Shown here piece after piece: positions 10,358 to 19,137 of a stretch of 64,000 bases of DNA. A program made the position numbers and the translations under genes. Source of the stretch: Cupriavidus metallidurans CH34 (lineage in GTDB: Bacteria; Pseudomonadota; Gammaproteobacteria; Burkholderiales; Burkholderiaceae). Each line of letters starts with the position of its first letter. The first letter of the stretch is position 1. Under the pieces are notes generated by a model. It saw nothing but the letters and a program-made list of their open reading frames with translations, had not been told where the DNA came from and searched no databases. The stretch is taken from positions 620,001 to 684,000 of the forward strand of contig NC_007974.2 of the NCBI RefSeq assembly GCF_000196015.1, given 5' to 3'.

Positions 10358-10667
10358 CGGAGATCTCCTCGTTCATGGCGGCGGCATCTTCGTTGTGCTG
10401 GTAGACCAGCGTGGCGGAAAAGACGCCTTCGAGTTGATGCAGACAGGTGAGTTGCGCGGCGATGGCGCGCGAGCTGGGTGCTTCCGCGGTGACGACGATC
10501 TTGCCGGCGTCACTGATCGCATGGATCTCCATGCCAGTCATGGCGTCGATGGCCGAGCAGACGGCATCGAGCTTTTCCGGGTTCGCGTACACCATGATGC
10601 CGGCGATATGCCACTCTTCGCCGGCCGGCACGGGCACGATGGGAATCGACACTCCTGATGCTGGCAT
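10338..10667 (-). CDS. napD: NapD, Tat-signal-binding maturation chaperone
   Basis: This small cytoplasmic protein of 109 residues has the NapD core [20 protein letters not shown] and a ferredoxin-like fold pattern ([18 protein letters not shown]). NapD binds the NapA twin-arginine signal and holds back export until the cofactor is inserted. A GGAG sequence precedes the start. The coding end overlaps the napA start by 20 bases, which suggests coupled synthesis of chaperone and client. Confidence 0.93.
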   Translation of the reverse strand: MPASGVSIPIVPVPAGEEWHIAGIMVYANPEKLDAVCSAIDAMTGMEIHAISDAGKIVVTAEAPSSRAIAAQLTCLHQLEGVFSATLVYQHNEDAAAMNEEISDATHAP

Positions 10668-10762
10668 GACGGGGGACTCCAGCTTTTCGGCTGCTCAGGC
10701 TAGCTTCGCAGCCTTGTTATGGCACGGGCATTGGACCAAAGGCCAATCCTGCATGGCAATGT

Positions 10763-10927
10763 TCAATGGGTTGGCGGTCCGCTGATCAGTTGGCTCATCC
10801 AGACGATGAAGCCATAGCCGGCCACGACGATGACCGAGAGCACGGGCACCATCACGGCGGTCAGAAACAGGAAGCTGCGCAGTTCTTCCGTTTTGCGCTG
10901 GGGATCTTCGACGCTGCCTGATTGCAT
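10763..10927 (-). CDS. napE: NapE, small membrane protein of the nitrate reductase operon
   Basis: This is a 54-residue single-helix protein. A charged N-terminus (MQSGSVEDPQRKTEELRSF) is followed by a hydrophobic helix ending in VAGYGFIVWMSQLISG. The motif with Arg/Lys-Glu-Glu before the helix and YGFIVWM after it is characteristic of NapE. Its molecular role is not settled. It is the first gene of the operon, 49 bases downstream of the predicted transcription start and 95 bases before napD. Confidence 0.92.
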   Translation of the reverse strand: MQSGSVEDPQRKTEELRSFLFLTAVMVPVLSVIVVAGYGFIVWMSQLISGPPTH

Positions 10928-10982
10928 AGCGGCCTCTGGTTATGTACAGGCTTGCCGGACTTTGCGCCGGTTATGCGTACTT

Positions 10983-11011
10983 ATTAAAGAAACCATTAAG
11001 CAAAGTGTCAA
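10983..11011 (-). promoter_or_regulatory. Predicted sigma70-type promoter of the nap-ccm operon
   Basis: On the reverse strand, TTGACA (11006-11011) is separated by exactly 17 bases from TTTAAT (10983-10988), a near-consensus promoter. Transcription would begin near 10976, about 49 bases before napE. No complete FNR/ANR box (TTGAT-N4-ATCAA) was found at the usual position. A lone TTGAT half-site lies further upstream (11058-11062). Confidence 0.6.
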
Positions 11012-11190
11012 GGCGGCCACACGCGGTGGTCACGCCGCTCCGACGGCGGTGGAATATATCAAGACGTGATCTGATTCGTGACCGTGGCCTGCGCGAAGGC
11101 GCTGAAGATGGGAAAAGCGTGGTTCTGGTACCTTCGACGGAGATCGCCGTGGCCGCCGCCGGCCCTACCATGCCCATCGCCCGTAAAGCC

Positions 11191-11826
11191 ATGCAAAGCA
11201 AAGATCACTGGGAGACCGTCTACGCGACGAAGCCGCCAACAGAGGTCAGTTGGTATCAATCCGCGCCGACCCTGTCGCTCGACCTGATCCGCAAGCTCGA
11301 TCTGCCAGCGGACGCCACCATCGCCGACATTGGCGGGGGTGCCTCGACGCTGGTCGATCATCTTTTGTCACTGGGATTGCATCGCCTGGTAGTTGTCGAC
11401 CTTGCCGGCCATGCACTGGCCGCTGCGCGGGACCGTCTGGGTGCACGGGCGGCCGGTGTGCGCTGGATCGTCGGCGATGTCACCACGCCGGTATTGCCGG
11501 AAGCGTCCGCCGATCTCTGGCATGACCGTGCTGTGTTTCACTTTCTGACCGCGTCAGAGGATCGCGCGGCGTATGTGGCGCAGGCCAGGCGCGCGGTCCG
11601 GCCCGGCGGTCACTTGATCATCGCTACCTTCGCGCTGGACGGGCCCACGCAATGCAGCGGCCTGCCGGTGGTGCGATACGACGTCGCAGGGCTGCGGGCC
11701 GAGTTCGCCCCCGCCTTCGATCTCGTCGCGCACACCACGGAGACCCATACAACCCCGGCGGGGCACGCGCAGTCATTCCTGTACTGCCACTTCGTGCCTC
11801 ATCCTTCGGCCTTGATGCCCGACTGA
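11191..11826 (+). CDS. Class I SAM-dependent methyltransferase
   Basis: The product is 211 residues from ATG 11191 (MQSKDHWETVYATKPPTEVSWYQ). The start is a choice, since an ATG at 11170 adds seven residues and neither has a clear ribosome-binding site. The Rossmann SAM-binding motif I is ATIADIGGGAS, followed by an acidic motif II (RLVVVDLAG), motif post-I (GVRWIVGDVTTPV), DLWHDRAVFHFL and the late motif VRPGGHLIIATFALDGPTQCSGLPVVRYD. The family is common and its substrates are mostly unknown. The combination ALDGPTQCSGLPV is seen in small-molecule methyltransferases near thiol or metalloid genes, but nothing nearby supports that. The last 28 bases overlap the end of the convergent Bug gene. 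Confidence 0.85.
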   Translation: MQSKDHWETVYATKPPTEVSWYQSAPTLSLDLIRKLDLPADATIADIGGGASTLVDHLLSLGLHRLVVVDLAGHALAAARDRLGARAAGVRWIVGDVTTPVLPEASADLWHDRAVFHFLTASEDRAAYVAQARRAVRPGGHLIIATFALDGPTQCSGLPVVRYDVAGLRAEFAPAFDLVAHTTETHTTPAGHAQSFLYCHFVPHPSALMPD

Positions 11827-12776
11827 GCCACGAGCGTCTGCCAGACCTGCTGGTCGCGTCGGAGCAACGCGGCGAACTCCTGCGCCGTCGTGCCTCTGGG
11901 CAACATGCCGCTGTCAATCAGCATCTTCGAGCCGGCAGGCGTCTTGATGATCGCCGCAAGCTCGTTCGAGAGCCGCTGCACCAGTGACGCCGGCGTCCGG
12001 GCCGGCGCCAACATGCCGATCCAGCCGATGGACTCGAAGCCGCTGAACCCGGCTTCGGCGAACGTCGGTACATTCGGCATCGATGGCACGCGCGACCGGC
12101 CTAGTGTTGCCAACACCTTGATCCGGCCGGCATCGCCATAGGTCTTGGCCATCACCGTGGATACGAAGCCTACCGGCAACTGGTTGGCCAGCAGATCGCC
12201 GATGGCTGCCGTATCGCCCTTGTAGGCGGCATGGACGATATTGATACCGGCCTTGCGCTTGAGCAGTTCACCGTACAGATGGCCAGTGGAGCCGACCCCC
12301 AGGCTGCCATAGGCGGAGCCGGGATGTTTGCGGGCCCATTCCACGTACTCGGGCAGTGTCCTGGCCGGGGTGGCATCGCTGGCCACCAGGACCTGCGCGG
12401 CATCCGCCACGAGAGTGAGCGCTTCAAAGTCGGTCAGCGGGTTGTACAGCGGCTGGGGCTGGATCAACGGGCTCTGGATCAGGGCGGTGTTCGTGAACAG
12501 CAGCGTGCGGCCATCGGGCGCGGCGGTGGCGACAGCGGCGGCGCCGATCATGCCCGCCGCGCCCGGGCGGTTGTCGACGATCACGTTGGTCTTCAGCGCG
12601 GTACCGAGCTTGTCCGCGATAAAGCGCGTGATCGCATCGGTGGAGCCGCCGGGCGGATAGGGCAAGACGATGCGGATCGGGCCGGTGACGGTCTGCGCCA
12701 ACGCTGGGCGGTGCAGCGCGAGGCCGCCGAGCATCGCGGCGGAGAGCTTCAACAAGTGGCGTCGCTGGGTGTTCAT
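11799..12776 (-). CDS. Bug-family periplasmic solute-binding protein (tripartite tricarboxylate transporter type)
   Basis: The start is taken at ATG 12776, which follows GGAGA; four extra codons are open upstream. The protein is 325 residues. Its export signal contains RR and ends near ALAQ (a Tat-like MNTQRRHLLKLSAAM). It has the Bug hallmarks PIRIVLPYPPGGSTDAITR, VIVDNRPGAAGMIGAAAVA, the APDGRTLLF block and PAGSKMLIDSG. Bug proteins bind carboxylates or related small molecules and hand them to TctAB permeases or act as sensors. No tctA or tctB is near. It is the last gene of the ligase/carboxylase arm of the LysR island, so its ligand is probably the acid degraded by that island. Confidence 0.9.
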   Translation of the reverse strand: MNTQRRHLLKLSAAMLGGLALHRPALAQTVTGPIRIVLPYPPGGSTDAITRFIADKLGTALKTNVIVDNRPGAAGMIGAAAVATAAPDGRTLLFTNTALIQSPLIQPQPLYNPLTDFEALTLVADAAQVLVASDATPARTLPEYVEWARKHPGSAYGSLGVGSTGHLYGELLKRKAGINIVHAAYKGDTAAIGDLLANQLPVGFVSTVMAKTYGDAGRIKVLATLGRSRVPSMPNVPTFAEAGFSGFESIGWIGMLAPARTPASLVQRLSNELAAIIKTPAGSKMLIDSGMLPRGTTAQEFAALLRRDQQVWQTLVAQSGIKAEG

Positions 12777-12825
12777 CGTTGTCTCCAATGGTCTCTTGGT
12801 CGTGTCGGGGCGCGGTGGCGGGCTG

Positions 12826-14565
12826 TCAGCCCACCTCTTGTTCGTCCTGCTCGAACTGTTTCTGCAGTTCCCCCTTCTTGACCTTGCCCGTTGCCGTCAT
12901 CGGCAACTCGTCCACCACGCGGATCTCGGGCACCTTGTAGGTCGCCATATGCTCGCGGCACCATGCCGTCAGCGCCTCGGCCGACACATCGTCATGCCCG
13001 GGGCGCAGGCGGATGAATGCCACCGGCACCTGGCCCTTGTCCCGATCGGGACGTGCGACCACGGCGGACCCGAGTACGGCGGCATGACGTCCGAGCAGGA
13101 CTTCCAGCTCTGACGGGAATACGCTCATGCCGCGCACCTTGATCATCTCCTTGCGCCGTCCAAGGAAGTGCAGGTAGCCCGCATCGTCATAGGCGCCGAT
13201 ATCGCCTGTCCTGAACCAGCCGTCCCGGAACACCTCCGCATTGGCGTCGGGGCGGCCCCAATAGCCCTTGAGCAGCGAAGGCGTGGTGACGACAATCTCG
13301 CCCTCCTCGCCAACGGGCAGCGTCACGCCGGTTTCGAAGTCGCAGATCTTGATACGCGTGCCCGGCACTGGCAGACCGACGAAGACTGGCCGGCCGTGCA
13401 GGTCCATGTCGTCTGTCTGCATCCCCGTGGTGAAGGTGTCGCTCGTGTGCGTCTCCGTCATGCCCCAGGCGCCTTCGGCCACGACGCTGCCGGTCAGCGC
13501 GTGCCACTGGCGGCGCAGGTCCACGGTCAGCTTGCGGATGAACGATGCCACGCGCGTATGTTGCAGCGAGCGCATGTCGTGCCGCGCAAGTTCGGGGTGC
13601 TGCAGCAGTTCCACAAGGTTGTCGACCACCATGAACGTGCGATTGACGCGGTAGCGGTCCACGGCAGACATGACGGCGAGTGGGTCCCAGCGCGCCAGCA
13701 GCACCAGCGTGGCGCCGCTGAAGATCGGATAGATCAATCCGAGGTTCTCGCCGGCGATCCAGAACATCGGCAGGAAGTTCAGCATCACGTCGGACGACGG
13801 CAGCGTTGCATCCCGGTCTTCGCGCCCGCTGGTGACCGCCAGCGTGGCGGCCGCCGTGTAGATCATGTCGCGCTGGGTATGCATGCAGCCCTTGGGCATA
13901 CCGGTGGTACCACCCGTGTAGTTCAGCGCGGCCAATGCATCGAGATCCACGCTCACGTCGCGCACGTTGCCCGTGCATGTCTGGATGGCCGCCATCAGGT
14001 CGATCGTGCCCGCGTGCGCCACTGGCGCGGCGTCGAGTCCAGCCGGAACGGGCAGCGTGGGATGCGCGGGCAGGAATTCGCCGGCCGATGTGCTGAAGAC
14101 CGTTTCCACGCTGGTTTGCGGCTTCACCGTCATCAGCATCGGCACGAGCGTGTCGAGCGCGATCACCATGGTCGCACCGGCATCGTTCAGCTCGTAGGCC
14201 AGTTCGTGTTCCTTGAACAGTGGATTCACGGGCACGTAGACGGCGCCAAGCTTGAGAATCGCGTAGAACACGATATGGAACTGCGGACAGTTGCCCAGTA
14301 GAACGGCCACGCGATTGCCGGGGCCGATGCCGTGGCCCCGCAGCAGTTCCGCGCAGCGCTCGCTCAGGTCGTCGAGTTCGGCGAAGGTGATCTCGCTGCC
14401 GTAGTAGATCAGCGCGGGCCGCTCAGGCTGGATGCGCGCCCATGCCCGCAGGGTCTCGCCAAGGCTGATCTCGCCGTGTGGATACTGCGGCGAGGTGGGC
14501 AGGCCTGCGGGCCAGATGCGGCGATGCCGCGCTTCAAGATCTGCGAAGAAAGCTGCGTCTTCCAT
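12826..14565 (-). CDS. Acyl-CoA synthetase (AMP-forming, ANL superfamily)
   Basis: The protein has 579 residues from ATG 14565 behind a GGAG site. The adenylation core motifs are complete: LNYTGGTTGMPKGCMHTQ (P-loop), WGMTETHTSDTF, the A7/A8 region FRTGDIGAYDDAGYLHFLGRRKEMIKVRG, and the C-terminal catalytic Lys region MTATGKVKKGEL. The enzyme activates a carboxylic acid to its CoA ester. It lies between the carboxylase and the Bug gene in one direction with gaps of 79 and 50 bases. The context suggests that the imported acid is activated here and then processed by the carboxylase and dehydrogenases. The substrate cannot be read from the sequence. Confidence 0.9.
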   Translation of the reverse strand: MEDAAFFADLEARHRRIWPAGLPTSPQYPHGEISLGETLRAWARIQPERPALIYYGSEITFAELDDLSERCAELLRGHGIGPGNRVAVLLGNCPQFHIVFYAILKLGAVYVPVNPLFKEHELAYELNDAGATMVIALDTLVPMLMTVKPQTSVETVFSTSAGEFLPAHPTLPVPAGLDAAPVAHAGTIDLMAAIQTCTGNVRDVSVDLDALAALNYTGGTTGMPKGCMHTQRDMIYTAAATLAVTSGREDRDATLPSSDVMLNFLPMFWIAGENLGLIYPIFSGATLVLLARWDPLAVMSAVDRYRVNRTFMVVDNLVELLQHPELARHDMRSLQHTRVASFIRKLTVDLRRQWHALTGSVVAEGAWGMTETHTSDTFTTGMQTDDMDLHGRPVFVGLPVPGTRIKICDFETGVTLPVGEEGEIVVTTPSLLKGYWGRPDANAEVFRDGWFRTGDIGAYDDAGYLHFLGRRKEMIKVRGMSVFPSELEVLLGRHAAVLGSAVVARPDRDKGQVPVAFIRLRPGHDDVSAEALTAWCREHMATYKVPEIRVVDELPMTATGKVKKGELQKQFEQDEQEVG

Positions 14566-14643
14566 CGTGTCTCCAGGAGTATTTGCTCCGCGCTCCAGCA
14601 TGGCGGGAGCGGAGTCAGGGGGCCAGTTCAGTCACTGCATCGG

Positions 14644-17600
14644 CTACCACGCATCCACGTAACGTCGGGGCGCCTCGTCTCGTGGGGCGGCATCGAGGCC
14701 GGCCAGCAACCAGCGCCGCGTTTCGGCCGGATCGATGACCGCGTCGATCTCGAGCCCGGCTGCGGCATTGATTGCGTGTCCGCGTTCGTACATCTGCGCC
14801 ACGAGCTGCTGGTAGAGGGCGTCGCGTTCGGGGCCAGCCGGCAGCGCTTCCAACTCCTTGCGGAAGCCGAGACGTACCGCCCCTTCCAGTCCCATGCCGC
14901 CGAACTCGCCGGTTGGCCAGGAGATGGTGAAGGCCGGCGCGCGGAAGCCGCCTGCAGCCATGGCCATCGCACCCAGGCCGTAGCCCTTGCGCAGCACCAC
15001 GGCCATGAACGGCACGCGCACCTTGGCGCCCAGCACGAACAATCGGGACACATGACGGACTTGCGCGCGGGCTTCGATCTCCGGGCCGACCATAAAGCCC
15101 GGCGTGTCGATCAGCGAGACGATCGGCAGGCCATGCGTATCGCACAGCTGCATGAATCGCGCGGCCTTGTCCGCGCCGTCCACGTCGATGGCGCCACCCA
15201 GGTGACGCGGGTTGTTGGCGACGATGCCCACGGGTCGGCCTTCGATACGCGCCAGCGCGGTATGCACGCCAGTGCCATAGCCCGCGCGCAACTCGATCAC
15301 GCTGCCGACGTCGGCAATGCCCTGGATCGCGGCACGGGTGTCGTAGACGCGCAGGCGGTTCTCGGGCACCACGCCGCGCAGCATCAGGGCGTCGGGCGCC
15401 TCCCAGTCCTGCGTGCGGCCCTGGAACATCGACAGGTAATGCTTCGCGGCGCGCACGGCCTCGGCTTCGTCGTCGACAAGCAGGTCGACCACGCCATTCT
15501 GGTACTGCACGGCGGCGGGGCCGATGTCCTCCGGGCGATACACGCCAAGGCCGCCGCCTTCGATCATCGCGGGGCCGGCCATGCCGATGTTCGCGTCGCG
15601 CGTGGCGATGATCACGTCGCTGCAGCCGAGCAGGGCAGCGTTGCCCGCGAAGCACCGGCCAGCGGCGATGCCGATCACCGGCACCTCGCCGCTCAGCGCG
15701 GCAAATGCGGCGAAGGACGGTTGGTAGAGGCCAGCGACGGTAGGAAAGTCCACATCGCCGGGGCGTCCGCCGCCGCCTTCCGCGAAGATCACGGTTGGCA
15801 GCTTCTGTTCGGCGGCCACCTGCAGGATGCGATCTGTCTTGATGTGATTGCGCTTGCCCTGCGTGCCCGCCAGCACCGTGGCGTCGTACGCCAGCACTGC
15901 GCAGCGCGCGCGCTCCGGTGCGAATCGGGTGCCGTTGATGCGGCCGGTGCCGGTGATCAGGCCATCGGCTGGCGTATTGGCGATCAGGTCCTCGGCGCTG
16001 CGTCGGCTGGCCTGCGCGGCTACCGCATAGGCGCCGTACTCGACGAAACTGCCTGCGTCGCACAGATCAGCCACGTTCTCGCGCGCGGTGCGCTGGCCGC
16101 GCGCATGGCGTTTCGCCACCGCGTCCGGCCGCGCGGCATCATCGAGGAACGCATCGCGATCGCGCACACGTTGCAGATCGGGGCGGATCGCGCGTGGGTC
16201 TGCCGCCTCGCTGCGGTGATGCGCGACGCCGGCGTCAGCCACCGGCTCCAGCACGAGCAGGATTTGCCCTTCGACAGTCTGCCCGGTGGCACCGACGCGC
16301 ACGTCGATCACACGCCCCGCGCACTCGGCCGCGATGGTGTGCTCCATCTTCATCGCGTCGAGGATCGCCACGATCTGGCCCGGTTGCACGATGTCGTCTT
16401 CCTGGACGCGCATCTCGACCACGCGCCCGTTCATTGGCGCGCGCACTGCAACCAGTCCTTCGTCGATGGCCTCGGCAGTAGCGGTCGGTACAGGCACGGG
16501 GGCGGTCTGCGCGATGCCGATGGAAGCCTGTCGCGCGGCGTCACTGGCCGCCACGCGTTGCGCGGCGGTCAGCAGTTCCGGCAGGATCGCCTCGAAGTGA
16601 CGTGTATGGACATGCTGTGTCGCGAAGTCTTCGCGTGCCACCAGGGCGCGCAGCAGGTCGAGGTTGCTTGGCACGCCGTCAACACGGCATTCACCGAGCG
16701 CACGCCGCACGCGCCGCACCACGTCCTCGAAACGGGGTGAAGAAGTGCTTACGATCAGTTTGGCCAGCAGCGAGTCATAGCCAGCTGGCGGCGCGTAGCC
16801 GGTATAGCCGTGCGTGTCGACGCGAACATCGGGCCCGGTGGGCGGATCGAAACGTTCGAGCCTTCCGAGCGCCGGGCGCGCCTGGCCCTGCGCATCGGTG
16901 GCCTCGGCATTGATGCGTAGCTGAACGGAGAACCCGCGCGCCGTGGGCGGCGCGGCGGGGTCGAGACCCAGGTCGCGCAGGCTCCGGCCATCAGCAAGGC
17001 CAAGCTGGAGGGCAACGAGATCGAGACCCGTCACCTGTTCCGTGATGGTGTGCTCTACCTGCAGACGGGGATTGGCTTCGATGAACACGAAGCCGTGGGG
17101 CGTGCCGGCGTCGTCGGTCTCCACCAGGAACTCGAACGTGCCCAGGCTGCGGTAGCCGGTGTGCTTTGCGATCCTGCTGGCGGCCTGCACGATGCGGTCG
17201 CGCAGGGCGGGTGTCAGCACCGGGCTCGGCGCGATTTCCACCAGTTTCTGGAAGCGCCGCTGTAGCGTGCAATCGCGTTCGCCGAGCGCGATTGTCTCAG
17301 TCCCATCGCCGATGATCTGTACTTCAATATGGCGCGCGCGTTCGACCAGTCGCTCGGCATAGATCGCTTCGATGCCGAAGGCGCTGCGGGCCTCCGACTG
17401 GCAGCGCGCGTAGGCTTCGGCCAGCGCTTCGGCATCGCGGACGACGCGCATCCCGCGCCCACCGCCGCCGCCCACGGCCTTCAGCACGATGCCATTGCCT
17501 TGCTGCGCCGCGAAGAATGCGCGGACGTCGTCGAGCGAAGCGCCACCGGGGGTGGCCGGCATCACCGGGACATCGCACTGCGCGGCCAGCTCGAGCGCGC

Positions 17601-17946
17601 GGCCCTTGTCGCCGAACAGGGCAAGCTGCTCGGGCGTGGGGCCGACGAACGTGATACCTGCTGCCGCGCATGCCTGCGCGAAGTCGGCACGCTCGCTCAG
17701 GAAGCCGTAGCCGGGATGGATTGCATCGCAGCCAGCGGCGCGCGCCGCGCCGAGAATGGCGTCGATGTCGAGATAGGTAGCCGGACCATTGCCGGGCAGC
17801 GCGATGGCTTCATCGGCAAGCTGGCGATGGCGCGATTGAGCGTCGTCGGTGGCGTACACCGCGACAGTGGCAATGCCGAGATCCTGCGCGGCGCGTTGAA
17901 CCCGCAGCGCGATTTCGCCGCGGTTGGCAATCAGAAGCTTTTTCAC
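14644..17946 (-). CDS. Fused biotin-dependent acyl-CoA carboxylase (biotin carboxylase + BCCP + carboxyltransferase)
   Basis: The product is 1100 residues from a GTG at 17946, where homologs begin (VKKLLIANRGEIALR); an open extension to 18039 is probably untranslated. Residues 1-450 are biotin carboxylase, with ATP-grasp glycine loop around 159-166, QRRFQKLVEIAPSP and EANPRLQVEHTITEQVTG. Residues about 498-568 are the biotinyl domain with the lysine in DAMKMEHT (Lys533). Residues about 600-1100 are a carboxyltransferase of the acetyl/propionyl-CoA carboxylase beta type, with AGRCFAGNAALLG and LIDTPGFMVGPEIE. Most bacteria encode these parts on two or three genes. The neighbouring ligase and dehydrogenases point to a catabolic acyl-CoA, not to fatty acid synthesis. 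A long opposite-strand frame here is a shadow. Confidence 0.93.
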   Translation of the reverse strand: MKKLLIANRGEIALRVQRAAQDLGIATVAVYATDDAQSRHRQLADEAIALPGNGPATYLDIDAILGAARAAGCDAIHPGYGFLSERADFAQACAAAGITFVGPTPEQLALFGDKGRALELAAQCDVPVMPATPGGASLDDVRAFFAAQQGNGIVLKAVGGGGGRGMRVVRDAEALAEAYARCQSEARSAFGIEAIYAERLVERARHIEVQIIGDGTETIALGERDCTLQRRFQKLVEIAPSPVLTPALRDRIVQAASRIAKHTGYRSLGTFEFLVETDDAGTPHGFVFIEANPRLQVEHTITEQVTGLDLVALQLGLADGRSLRDLGLDPAAPPTARGFSVQLRINAEATDAQGQARPALGRLERFDPPTGPDVRVDTHGYTGYAPPAGYDSLLAKLIVSTSSPRFEDVVRRVRRALGECRVDGVPSNLDLLRALVAREDFATQHVHTRHFEAILPELLTAAQRVAASDAARQASIGIAQTAPVPVPTATAEAIDEGLVAVRAPMNGRVVEMRVQEDDIVQPGQIVAILDAMKMEHTIAAECAGRVIDVRVGATGQTVEGQILLVLEPVADAGVAHHRSEAADPRAIRPDLQRVRDRDAFLDDAARPDAVAKRHARGQRTARENVADLCDAGSFVEYGAYAVAAQASRRSAEDLIANTPADGLITGTGRINGTRFAPERARCAVLAYDATVLAGTQGKRNHIKTDRILQVAAEQKLPTVIFAEGGGGRPGDVDFPTVAGLYQPSFAAFAALSGEVPVIGIAAGRCFAGNAALLGCSDVIIATRDANIGMAGPAMIEGGGLGVYRPEDIGPAAVQYQNGVVDLLVDDEAEAVRAAKHYLSMFQGRTQDWEAPDALMLRGVVPENRLRVYDTRAAIQGIADVGSVIELRAGYGTGVHTALARIEGRPVGIVANNPRHLGGAIDVDGADKAARFMQLCDTHGLPIVSLIDTPGFMVGPEIEARAQVRHVSRLFVLGAKVRVPFMAVVLRKGYGLGAMAMAAGGFRAPAFTISWPTGEFGGMGLEGAVRLGFRKELEALPAGPERDALYQQLVAQMYERGHAINAAAGLEIDAVIDPAETRRWLLAGLDAAPRDEAPRRYVDAW

Positions 17947-18093
17947 TGGCTCGATTCCGTGAGGGATGGATGCAGTACCGCCCGGATGCAAGCCAGAATG
18001 TAAGGCGCGTGCGTCAAGCTGCATGCACCCATGGCGCAAGTTTCATGGCGGCCATGCATCGGCTGTATAGCCGCAGCCGCCCTGCGGAATTGC

Positions 18094-18119
18094 TGCCTTG
18101 AGTTGCCTTGAGTTGCCTT
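18094..18119. repeat. Short 10-bp tandem repeat upstream of the carboxylase
   Basis: The unit TGCCTTGAGT occurs twice in perfect tandem, followed by a partial third TGCCTT. It lies between the LysR gene end and the carboxylase start, in what would be the leader or promoter region of the carboxylase. Confidence 0.6.
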
Positions 18120-18131
18120 CTGCCGCCGCGC

Positions 18132-19025
18132 CTAGTCGCCTGCGATTCGCTGCGCTGCAGCGATAAAGCGCTGCACATGGCGATCGTCGGTGTCCTGCTG
18201 CGTGGCCAGGGCGATGCCGATACGTGCCGCCGGGCGTGGGCTGGACAGGCGCAGAAAGCGCACGCGCCGATTCGTGTAACGCGCCGCCACGCCAGGCACC
18301 AGCGCGACGCCCAATCCGCTTTCCACCAGACTGACGATGGTCTGCACCTGCACCGCTTCCTGCGCGATGCGCGGCACAAAACCGGCCTGCTGGCACAGCA
18401 GCATCGCCACGGCCTGCAGGTTCGGCACATCGGCACGGGGATGCATGATGAAGGGCTCGTCGGCCAGTGCCTTCAACGCGATGCTCTCCTGCTCGGCAAA
18501 GCGCCCGTCGGCCGGCACGGCCGCCACGAACGCGTCGGACTCGAGCGGGGTCAACGTGTAAGGGCCGCTGTTGAGGATGGGAAAGCGTACGAGTCCGGCG
18601 TCGAGCTGGCCGTGTTCGATGCGGTCCAGAATCGCGGCCGACGTGGATTCGTGAAGGATCAGGTCGATGCCAGGGTGTGCCGAGCGGAAGGCCGGGATGA
18701 GACGGGGAAGCAACGCATAGGTGGCGGAGCCGACAAAACCGATACGCAGCGCGCCGCGTTCCCCAAGCGCCGCAGACACCGCTGCGGCCCGCGCCTGGCC
18801 GGCATGGAACAGGGCCCGGCGCGCATCGTTGAGCGCCGCTTCGCCCGCCTGGGTGAGCCGCACGCCGCGCGTGGTGCGTACAAACAGCGGCGTGCCCAGT
18901 GATTCCTCCAGCTTGCGGATCGAAATCGACAACGGGGGTTGCGCCATGTGCAGGCGCTCGGCGGCGCGGTGGAAGTTGCCGGTTTCGGCCAGCACGACGA
19001 ATTGCTGGAGCTGACGTAGATCCAT
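18132..19025 (-). CDS. LysR-family transcriptional regulator of the acyl-CoA island
   Basis: The protein has 297 residues. It has the N-terminal winged helix (MDLRQLQQFVVLAETGNFHRAAERLHMAQPPLSISIRKLEESLG, about 1-60) and a periplasmic-binding-like effector domain (about 90-290) with LRIGFVGSATYALLPRLIP. It is transcribed away from the CoA-transferase operon and in the same direction as the carboxylase operon. The usual role would be to activate the divergent operon in the presence of an acid or acyl-CoA inducer. Inverted repeats in the 112-base divergent region are likely binding sites. Confidence 0.92.
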   Translation of the reverse strand: MDLRQLQQFVVLAETGNFHRAAERLHMAQPPLSISIRKLEESLGTPLFVRTTRGVRLTQAGEAALNDARRALFHAGQARAAAVSAALGERGALRIGFVGSATYALLPRLIPAFRSAHPGIDLILHESTSAAILDRIEHGQLDAGLVRFPILNSGPYTLTPLESDAFVAAVPADGRFAEQESIALKALADEPFIMHPRADVPNLQAVAMLLCQQAGFVPRIAQEAVQVQTIVSLVESGLGVALVPGVAARYTNRRVRFLRLSSPRPAARIGIALATQQDTDDRHVQRFIAAAQRIAGD

Positions 19026-19028
19026 GAT

Positions 19029-19069
19029 GATATCCAGTGAATATCGGTTGCTAAAAATCTAATATTAGA
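19029..19069. promoter_or_regulatory. Two palindromes in the LysR / CoA-transferase divergent region
   Basis: GATAT and ATATC flank seven bases (19029-19045), a layout compatible with the T-N11-A pattern of LysR-type regulators, and it lies directly next to the regulator's own start. Thirteen bases on is a perfect 12-bp palindrome, TCTAATATTAGA (19058-19069). Together they are the most plausible autoregulatory and activation sites. Binding is inferred. Confidence 0.5.
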
Positions 19070-19137
19070 CGCAATGGGGCTGGCTGCCTTAATCTTGGCC
19101 GATCAATACATCGAATCAATACAACAGGAGACACGGT

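Noticed and set aside
7835-10450. An 871-codon open frame on the plus strand opposite napA.
   Set aside because: It mirrors a clear NapA gene with all cofactor ligands, has His/Arg/Val-rich composition typical of GC-biased antisense frames, and no family resemblance.
10668-10762. A 19-codon frame between napE and napD (MQDWPLVQCPCHNKAAKLA).
   Set aside because: Too short to support; no clear ribosome site and no known nap gene of this kind.
11054-11066. TTGAT upstream of the nap promoter as an FNR/ANR box.
   Set aside because: The second half-site ATCAA is absent and the position is about 80 bases upstream of the start.
14332-16740. An 802-codon plus-strand open frame opposite the carboxylase and ligase.
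   Set aside because: It spans two real genes on the other strand and shows shadow composition (His, Arg, Ala, Gly). No ribosome-binding site.
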